In this document: positions 58,355 to 64,000 of the stretch, in pieces
Layout: each line of letters opens with the position of its first letter
Position numbering within the stretch: the stretch's first letter is position 1
The notes under the pieces: model-generated
What the model saw: only the letters and a program-made list of their open reading frames with translations
Told to the model about the DNA's origin: nothing
Databases searched by the model: none
From: Bacillota bacterium
GTDB lineage: Bacteria; Bacillota; Clostridia; Monoglobales; Firm-18
NCBI GenBank assembly: GCA_022706765.1
Contig: JAKJBX010000008.1
Coordinates: 1 to 64,000, forward strand
Direction of reading: 5' to 3'
DNA length: 64,000 nt
Position numbers and translations under genes: made by a program

Positions 58355-59691
58355 TTATTTCGCCTTCCTCAGCCTTTGCTTGCCGATACGGATGCTTTGC
58401 AGCGGGTCTTTCCGTGCGGGACAGATATATGAGCAGGCGCCGCATTCGATACACTCCATGACATGCAGCTTTTCAAGCCTTGCAGCGTCAAACCTTTCAG
58501 AATAGCGGACGAGCCTTGCGGGCAGCAGCCGCATCGGACAGACCTGTACGCATTTGCCGCAGCGTATACAGTTCGTCCGTCTGAGCGCACCAATGTCCGC
58601 ACCTGTGAGGGCGAGGATCGCACCCGTCCCCTTGATGACCGGCACATCGAGCGTATGGATCGCCGCGCCCATCATCGGACCGCCCAAAATCACCTTTTCC
58701 GGCGTCTCCGCAAAGCCGCCGGCATAGGCCACCACGTCCTTGACGGGGGTTCCTATCCTGACCCTGAAATTGCCGGTCCGCGCAAACGCTCTGCCTGTAA
58801 CCGTGACAATCCTCGACAACAACGGCATACCGGTCGTGACGGCACGAGCTATGGCGGCGCAGGTATCAATGTTCACCACCACTGCGCCCACGTCCGCAGG
58901 CAGACCACCGGGGGCACCTCACGTCCCGTGACGACAGAAATCAGCTGTTTTTCGCTGCCCTGAGGGTATTTGGTCTCGACCACCGCCACCTGTATGCCGT
59001 ACTTGTGCAGCAGGATGTGCTCCGATATGACCATAGCAGCGTCCGTCTTGTTGTCCTCAACCGCTATAACACACCGCTTTGCCCCGACGATCTTGATCAG
59101 GGCGGCGCAGCCTGTCAGCAACGCTTCGGCATCTTCAAGCATCACACGGTAGTCCGAGGTCAGGTACGGCTCACACTCCGCACCGTTGACGATGACCGTG
59201 TCAACGCTTTTGCCGTCGGGGATGCCCAGCTTCACATGCGTGGGAAATGCCGCACCCCCCATGCCGACGATCCCTGCGTCGCTGATAATTTGCAGGAGCT
59301 CCCTCGGCGTCAGCTCACCGATCGGCTTATTGGGAGAGATTGTTTCAAAAACCTCATATTTTTCATCGTTTTCTATTATAATAGAAGTAACCATACTGCC
59401 GTTCGGGTGCAGACGCGGCTCGATCGCCGTGACCCTGCCCGAAACCGGCGCATGATGGTTAGCGGACACAAAGCCGCTCTGCTTGGCGATCAGCTGTCCG
59501 ACCTTGACGCCGTCGCCCACCCTGACGACCGGCTCGCTCGGTGATCCGGCGTGCTGTCTCACGGGACAGACCAGCGTTTTGGGTGCGGGCATATCTTCGA
59601 TTTTATGCTGTTTGGTGTATGCCTTGCGGTCCTCCGGGCGGACACCGCCCTTGAAGGTTCTGCGCAGCTGTGGATCCAGTGACAAAGACAT
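58355..59691 (-). pseudogene. rnfC: Rnf complex subunit C, interrupted by a frameshift
   Basis: RnfC is the peripheral NADH-binding iron-sulphur subunit. The 5' part starts at about ATG 59691 (SLSLDPQLRRTFKGGVRPED) and runs through GMGGAAFPTHVKLGIPDGK and YPQGSEKQLISVVTGREVP, then hits TGA at 58873-58875. The 3' part resumes in the frame ending at 58355, with GAVVVNIDTCAAIARAV and the two ferredoxin motifs CIRCGKCVQVCP and CIECGACSYICP. The frames join at the run of five G (58910-58914); a sixth would restore a normal protein of about 445 residues. Since rnfD-B look intact, a sequencing error or very recent mutation is likely. A programmed -1 slip on CCCCC is possible but unproven. Confidence 0.88.
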
Positions 59692-59843
59692 TCCCCCCGT
59701 CGGTTTTCCTCCGATTAAAGGATCATGAATAACGCATAATAGTAACATATATTATACTATTATTATAAAATAATTACAATATGTTTTTTCCGCTTTTCAA
59801 AACCGTTGTTTTGTTGTATAATAAAATAAAGGGAGGTGTCGCT

Positions 59844-60455
59844 ATGAAGATCGAACGCATTGCGCCCAACAAAATTAAGGTAACACTCTCTGTTGACGAT
59901 TTGAAGGACTGGGATGTCAGTTTTGAAAGCCTGACCTATAACTCCCCCGAAGCGCAGGACCTGTTTTGGAGCCTGATCCATCGGGCGGAGCTTGAAGCGG
60001 GATTTTATGCAGACGGTTCGCAGCTCGTCGTCGAAGCGATGCCCGTGAAAAATGACGGCTTTGTGATGATCATTACGAGGGTCGAGGACAGCGAGGACGC
60101 CTCGCCACAGCGCTACATCAAGCCCAGAATTAAAAAAGAAGCGAAACCCCGCAAGAGGGCACGCACCTTGTCCAGCCCCCTTGTGTTTGAGTTCTCCTCC
60201 TTCGACGACGTGGTCGAGGCGTGCAGGAGCATCGAAAACCGCTTCGCAGGAAACAGTAGCCTCTACAAATATCATAGCAAATACTACCTCGCTTTATATA
60301 TCACGAACGATTTCGTCGCTGACGATATGGACGTTATGCTGACCGAATACGCCAGAAAGGAACGCAACGCACTCGTGAAGACAGGCGAGCTTTCCGAGCA
60401 TGGGGTTTTGCTGGTCGGGTCCAATGCCATCGAAAGCCTGAATGCGCACTTTTAA
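59844..60455 (+). CDS. mecA: Adaptor protein MecA family
   Basis: MecA proteins deliver substrates to the ClpC-ClpP protease. The 203-residue product begins KIERIAPNKIKVTLSVDDL, the family N-terminal domain. A charged linker with KKEAKPRKRARTLS (about 107-120) separates it from the C-terminal ClpC-binding domain (LVFEFSSFDDVVEACRSI and YYLALYITNDF). ATG 59844 has GGGAGG eight bases upstream; the longer frame from 59781 starts before this site. It is divergent from rnfC and lies five bases before the second decarboxylase gene. Confidence 0.9.
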   Translation: MKIERIAPNKIKVTLSVDDLKDWDVSFESLTYNSPEAQDLFWSLIHRAELEAGFYADGSQLVVEAMPVKNDGFVMIITRVEDSEDASPQRYIKPRIKKEAKPRKRARTLSSPLVFEFSSFDDVVEACRSIENRFAGNSSLYKYHSKYYLALYITNDFVADDMDVMLTEYARKERNALVKTGELSEHGVLLVGSNAIESLNAHF

Positions 60456-60460
60456 ACGAT

Positions 60461-61762
60461 ATGATGATTAAACATGGCATCAATCGGGCGGTAGCGAAAA
60501 ATTCGGCGAGGTTCTTTATGCCCGGCCACAACGGCAGCGGCAGCATCCCGCTGCACTACGACGTTACCGAGCTTCCGGGCACCGACATCCTGCATGCGCC
60601 CGCCGGCATCATCAAGGACGCACAGCTAAATGCCGGCGTCGCTTTTGGTGCGCTGCATACATTCTTTTTGGTCAACGGGTCGAGCGTCGGGCTGCATGCC
60701 CTGGTCATGGCAGCCTGCCGGCGGGGCGACACGTTGATCGTCGACCGCAGCTGCCACATCAGCGTCATCAACGCTCTGGTGCTAAACGACATCAAACCCG
60801 TATACGTTTACCCCCGTTTTAATGCCGAGTTCGGTATCAATGGGGCGATCGACCCTGCCGACATATCGGACGCTTATACCCAAAACCCCCTTGCCAAGGG
60901 GGTTTTGCTCACTTCTCCAAGCTATTACGGCGTCTGTGCCGACCTTGCCGCCATCGCCGAGATCACCCACAGCTTCGGCGGCGTACTGCTGGTCGACGAG
61001 GCGCACGGCGCACACTTCGCTTTCGGCGACTGTATGCCCCGCACCGCCCTTTACTGCGGGGCGGACGGCATTGTGCAAAGCGTCCACAAGACACTGCCCT
61101 GCATCACCCAGGGGGCGGTTTTGCATCTCGGCAGCGGGCGCATCCGTGCCGAAGCCATCGGCGACGCGCTCAAAATGCTGCAAACCACCAGCCCCTCCTA
61201 CCTGATTATGATGTCAATCGACAACGCTGTCTGCGAAATGCAGCGAAACGGCAGGGCGTTGCTCGCCAAAACGGTACGGCGCTGTGAGGCGCTGCGCCGA
61301 AAGCTGAACGCTTCGGGAAAGTTCAAGTGTTTCGAAAGCGACGATCCCACCAGGCTGGTCATCTTTGCGGGCAAAAGCGCCGCCGCCGTCGAGCGCAAGC
61401 TGCGCACCCTACACCATATCGGCGTCGAAATGTGCGACGGCGCAAACCTTGTGCTGATTGCCAAGGCGGCGACCAAAGGGTCCGACTTTGACAGGCTGGA
61501 CGCCGCGCTTTCCGGCATTGCGTCCGGGCTGCCGCCGCTCGAAGCCCTGCGCTTTGACCCGCCGCCGAGGACCTCCGCCCCCATGTCCCCCGCCGAAGCG
61601 TATTACGCCGGCTTCGTCGAGGCGGCGCCCAAGGATGCTGTGGGACGCATCGCCGCCCGCGCCGTTTACCGGACGCCGCCCTGTATGGGCATCGTCGTTC
61701 CCGGGGAGCTCATCACCGGGGAAATTGCCGCCCTGGCGGACAGTAGCTTTTTTGTTTTATAG
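60461..61762 (+). CDS. Second Orn/Lys/Arg decarboxylase-like PLP enzyme (short)
   Basis: This 433-residue paralogue of the 15609-17075 enzyme keeps the fold-I core: FFMPGHNGSGSIP, FFLVNGSSVGLHAL, GVLLVDEAHGAHFAF, and the PLP lysine in SVHKTLPCITQGA. It is shorter at both ends. The N terminus lacks about 15 residues, and the C terminus stops at GELITGEIAALADSSFFVL, where the longer paralogue has some 25 more residues. Its last codons and TAG stop lie within the arm of an R-type hairpin, so the C terminus was probably replaced when the repeat arrived. It may still be active. It is likely co-transcribed with mecA. Confidence 0.85.
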   Translation: MMIKHGINRAVAKNSARFFMPGHNGSGSIPLHYDVTELPGTDILHAPAGIIKDAQLNAGVAFGALHTFFLVNGSSVGLHALVMAACRRGDTLIVDRSCHISVINALVLNDIKPVYVYPRFNAEFGINGAIDPADISDAYTQNPLAKGVLLTSPSYYGVCADLAAIAEITHSFGGVLLVDEAHGAHFAFGDCMPRTALYCGADGIVQSVHKTLPCITQGAVLHLGSGRIRAEAIGDALKMLQTTSPSYLIMMSIDNAVCEMQRNGRALLAKTVRRCEALRRKLNASGKFKCFESDDPTRLVIFAGKSAAAVERKLRTLHHIGVEMCDGANLVLIAKAATKGSDFDRLDAALSGIASGLPPLEALRFDPPPRTSAPMSPAEAYYAGFVEAAPKDAVGRIAARAVYRTPPCMGIVVPGELITGEIAALADSSFFVL

Positions 61763-61818
61763 GAAACGCTTTGCGTTTCCTATAAAACAAAAACAATGCA
61801 TTATACCTTGGCAAAGGT
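61749..61818 (-). repeat. R-type hairpin repeat in reverse orientation
   Basis: A perfect 21-bp stem, TTTTTGTTTTATAGG plus AAACGC (61749-61769) with its complement (61773-61793), is followed by AATGCATTATACC and TTGGCAAAGG. The latter is the reversed family core CCTTTGCCAA. The first arm contains the stop codon of the decarboxylase gene, and the stem may serve as its terminator. Confidence 0.75.
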
Positions 61819-62198
61819 TAACAGATGCTGCACGTTCTTGCATACCGCTTGTGCAGAATTTTGCAAAATTCCTTTTTGTATTTTCATAGAGCGATTGCAT
61901 AAATATTGCGCATCGACGTTTTTCTGCATTTTTATTGCCGCCTGCCCATGCAAAAAGCCGCAAATGACGCCGCGCTTTCCCCACAGCATTTCCGGTCTGC
62001 ATCCGCGGCGGTGTGCGTCCCCTGACACAAGACTTTCTGTGGAGTTGTTGCAGATCGGCTCACGCTTCTTTAATGGGCTTACGCCCGCATCCCCGGACGT
62101 TTTAATGCAAAGTGTATAATTTTTTTCAAAAAGCGTCCTTGTCTTATGGACTTTTTGCCTAAAATGAAAAATAGAATTGTTTTTTTTCATTTTTTCGC
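61819..62198. other. Gene-free stretch before the glnA promoter
   Basis: I see no gene in these 380 bases. The segment is A/T-rich towards its right end, with TTTTTTTCA and AAAATGAAAAATAG tracts near 62120-62190 that may act as upstream promoter elements. A small inverted pair, AAAAAGCGTCC/GGACTTTTT (62131-62155), could end leftover transcription. Short open frames in all directions lack ribosome-binding sites. Confidence 0.4.
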
Positions 62199-62227
62199 TT
62201 GACAAATCAGCAAAATGGGCGTATCAT
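62199..62227 (+). promoter_or_regulatory. Promoter of glnA
   Basis: TTGACA (62199-62204), a 17-bp spacer and TATCAT (62222-62227) form a good promoter. The predicted glnA leader is about 160 nt long. Confidence 0.78.
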
Positions 62228-62245
62228 ATAAAATAGGTTAGAACA

Positions 62246-62390
62246 AAGGTGTTCTCATGTTTTTGGAGAATACCTTCTTGTTTGCCATTATTCTCACCTG
62301 CCGCCGAAGCAATGGGGCTTGTATTGACGACATCCGCCGAATGAATCACCGGAGTCGGCAAAGGCGGGCGTGGGATTAAGATGAGAGGGG
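62246..62390 (+). promoter_or_regulatory. Structured leader of glnA, candidate regulatory RNA
   Basis: AAGGTGTTCTC (62246-62256) pairs with GAGAATACCTT (62266-62276) with one G-U pair and a nine-base loop. A second C/G-rich region follows (GCCGCCGAAGC, then CCGCCGAATG and GGCAAAGGCGGG). No U run follows, so a simple terminator is not evident. ANTAR-type regulators bind paired stem-loops in such leaders, and a probable ANTAR gene follows glnA, but I do not see the textbook six-base A/G loops. Confidence 0.4.
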
Positions 62391-62396
62391 ATTTTT

Positions 62397-63728
62397 ATGG
62401 CTAAATACACCAAGGAACAGATTATCCAACTGGTCAAGGAGAATGACGTAAAGTTTATCAGGCTCCAATTCACCGACATTTTGGGCACGCTCAAAAATGT
62501 CGCCATCACCGACAGCCAGCTCGAAAAGGCGCTTGACAACAAATGTATGTTTGACGGCTCGTCAATCGAGGGCTTTGTCAGGATCGAGGAGTCGGACATG
62601 TATCTGCGCCCCGACCTTGACAGCTTTGTGATTTTCCCGTGGAGACCGCAGCCGGGTAAGGTTGCCCGCTTGATATGCGATGTCTATATGCCGGATGGCA
62701 AGCCCTTTGCAGGCGACCCCAGAGGCGTGCTGAAAAAGGTCCTGGCGGAGGCTGCCGATTTGGGTTACAGCTTCAACGTCGGTCCTGAGTGCGAATTCTT
62801 CCTCTTCCAGACCGACGAGACAGGCGCACCCACCACCATCACACACGACAATGCAGGCTACTTCGATTTGGGTCCCGTCGACCTCGGCGAAAATGCCAGA
62901 CGTGAGATGAGCCTCACCCTTGAAGAAATGGGCTTTGAAATCGAAGCCTCGCACCATGAGGTTGCGGAGGGTCAGCACGAAATCGACTTCAAATACGCTT
63001 CGGCGCTCGAAACTGCCGATAATATTATGACCTTTAAACTGGTCGTCAAGACCACCGCTCAGCGTCACGGTCTGCACGCGACCTTTATGCCGAAGCCGAT
63101 CTTTGGCATAAACGGCTCCGGTATGCACGTCAATATGTCACTGATGAAGGACGGCAAAAACGCTTTCTGCGACGAGAGCGATGTGAACGGTCTTTCCGCG
63201 ACCGCTTACAGCTTTATCGCAGGTATCCTCCAACACATTAAGGGGATGACCGCCGTCACCAATCCGCTCGTGAATTCCTACAAGCGTTTGGTCCCCGGTT
63301 ATGAGGCGCCCTGCTACATCGCCTGGTCCGCCCGCAACAGAAGCCCGCTCATCCGTGTTCCCGCCGCACGCGGCGTAGGCACCAGGATCGAGCTGCGCTG
63401 CCCGGATCCCTCGGCGAACCCCTACCTGTCGCTCGCAGTCTGCCTGGCAGCAGGTCTTGACGGCATCAAAAAAGACTTGAAGCCCCCGGCAAGCGTTGAC
63501 GAAAATATCTTCCATATGTCAGTGGAAAGACGCGCCGCTTTGGGCGTCGACAGCCTCCCCGGCACGCTTGAAGAGGCGGTCTCAGAGCTTGAAAAGGACG
63601 AACTGATCAAGTCGGCGCTCGGTGAGCACGTATTTACCAACTATGTTTCAGCAAAGAAAAAGGAATGGGACAGCTACCGCACAAAGGTTACACAGTGGGA
63701 AATTGACAACTATTTATCACAGTATTAA
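62397..63728 (+). CDS. glnA: Glutamine synthetase, type I-alpha
   Basis: GlnA makes glutamine from glutamate, ammonia and ATP and is the centre of nitrogen assimilation. The 443-residue product is of the GSI-alpha length. Motifs include [39 protein letters not shown] (ATP site) and [12 protein letters not shown]. The adenylylation-site region of GSI-beta is absent, so control by feedback or by GlnR-like or ANTAR regulators is expected. AGAGGGGA precedes ATG 62397. A regulator gene begins 180 bp downstream. Confidence 0.97.
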   Translation: MAKYTKEQIIQLVKENDVKFIRLQFTDILGTLKNVAITDSQLEKALDNKCMFDGSSIEGFVRIEESDMYLRPDLDSFVIFPWRPQPGKVARLICDVYMPDGKPFAGDPRGVLKKVLAEAADLGYSFNVGPECEFFLFQTDETGAPTTITHDNAGYFDLGPVDLGENARREMSLTLEEMGFEIEASHHEVAEGQHEIDFKYASALETADNIMTFKLVVKTTAQRHGLHATFMPKPIFGINGSGMHVNMSLMKDGKNAFCDESDVNGLSATAYSFIAGILQHIKGMTAVTNPLVNSYKRLVPGYEAPCYIAWSARNRSPLIRVPAARGVGTRIELRCPDPSANPYLSLAVCLAAGLDGIKKDLKPPASVDENIFHMSVERRAALGVDSLPGTLEEAVSELEKDELIKSALGEHVFTNYVSAKKKEWDSYRTKVTQWEIDNYLSQY

Positions 63729-63735
63729 AAATAAG

Positions 63736-63890
63736 CGGAGACGGGATTCATGCCCGCCGGAGCGCAAAAATTAAAACAAAACAAAGCGTTCGGGCGCGTA
63801 TGCGCTTTCTCGAACGCAGTCCGCTCGCCGCGCGAGCGTAAGCGCAGGCGGGATTTACTCCCGCCGGAGCGCAAAAATTTAGAAATAAAC
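63736..63890 (+). repeat. F-type hairpins, two diverged copies after glnA
   Basis: CGGGATTCATGCCCG (63742-63756) and GGCGGGATTTACTCCCGCC (63847-63865) are each followed by CCGGAGCGCAAAAATT, so the two blocks are direct repeats. CGCTCG/CGAGCG (63822-63838) lies between. They occupy the gap between glnA and the next gene and may terminate or attenuate transcription. Confidence 0.7.
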
Positions 63891-63907
63891 CGTCGGAGTT
63901 GATTTGT

Positions 63908-64000
63908 GTGAAGAGCTTGATTTTAGCATTTGCAAATGAAAGCACTTGCCACAAGATACGCACACTGCTCGAAACAAACGGTATTTCAGTCAAAAAAGCG
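63908..64000 (+). CDS. Start of a probable ANTAR-type response regulator (partial)
   Basis: Only 31 codons are inside the window: GTG 63908, then KSLILAFANESTCHKIRTLL and ETNGISVKKA. GGAG at 63895-63898 is well spaced. The beta-alpha opening with a conserved hydrophobic strand resembles the receiver domain of NasT/AmiR-like ANTAR regulators. Such genes follow glnA in Clostridium (nitR) and act by antitermination. The C-terminal ANTAR domain, which would prove this, lies outside the window. Confidence 0.55.
   Translation, partial: MKSLILAFANESTCHKIRTLLETNGISVKKA

Noticed and set aside
58905-58920. Programmed frameshift in rnfC as the preferred explanation
   Set aside because: The site is not a canonical X-XXY-YYZ slippery heptamer, and I see no obvious stimulatory stem; a one-base error or mutation is simpler. 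It remains open in the findings.
58873-59748. Two separate rnfC-like genes
   Set aside because: The two frames are collinear parts of one RnfC and meet at a homopolymer; there is no ribosome-binding site for the second part.
62246-62390. Glutamine riboswitch upstream of glnA
   Set aside because: The known glutamine riboswitch classes are cyanobacterial or phage-linked, and I do not see their conserved core here.

Overview
The window looks like a chromosomal segment of an anaerobic, endospore-forming member of the Clostridia with fairly high G+C. The evidence is the oxygen-defence pair rubrerythrin and desulfoferrodoxin, the six-subunit Rnf complex, pyruvate phosphate dikinase, MecA, and a set of sporulation genes (spoIIP, gpr, spoIID, yqfC, yqfD, ylbJ). 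Gene order such as yqfC-yqfD-phoH-ybeY-dgkA-era-yqzL-recO is typical of Firmicutes. TTG and GTG starts are common. No rRNA, tRNA, CRISPR array, phage module or transposase gene was seen.

Layout. 1-8.5 kb: the end of a DAHP synthase gene, rubrerythrin and desulfoferrodoxin, two small XRE regulators, the murA-walJ-rlmH operon, gltX and a cold-shock gene. 8.7-17.9 kb: a nine-gene minus-strand run from polyamine genes (speD, PLP decarboxylase, speE) into the shikimate/tyrosine genes (aroF, tyrA, aroB, aroA, aroC, chorismate mutase-shikimate kinase fusion), with almost every junction overlapping. 18-29 kb: an ECF S-component, spoIIP, gpr, rpsT, an 833-residue secreted protein of unknown function, secF/secD, spoIID and a cysteine-rich protein. 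29-31 kb: an accessory patch with repeats, a small gene split by an insertion, and a MntA-HepT toxin-antitoxin pair. 31-44 kb: ppdK, the recO-to-yqfC cluster, ylbJ, a YcdB/SLH-like surface protein and a glutamate-cysteine-ligase-like enzyme. 44-60 kb: rho, ilvD, cvpA, truA, an EcfT-A2-A1 energy-coupling module, a pyridoxal kinase and the rnf operon, whose rnfC carries a frameshift. 60-64 kb: mecA, a second PLP decarboxylase, glnA, and the start of what is probably an ANTAR-type regulator.

The most unusual content is between the genes. Four families of palindromic, non-coding repeats are interspersed: (E) two 266-271-bp elements with a covarying terminal helix, several covarying internal helices and flanking 7-8-bp direct repeats, one of which splits a 68-codon reading frame; (M) four MITE-like elements bounded by TAGACCTGTCCGCTAACC-like inverted ends, each abutting a gene end; (R) hairpin units whose long stems differ in sequence between loci but always remain self-complementary; (F) short GGCGGGA/TCCCGCC hairpins. 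E, M and R show paired base changes that keep helices, which points to selection on a folded RNA or single-stranded DNA form. Other points worth checking are the rnfC frameshift, a gene that apparently starts with ACG, a candidate structured leader on the cold-shock gene, and a 17-bp inverted repeat at the predicted start of the MntA-HepT transcript.
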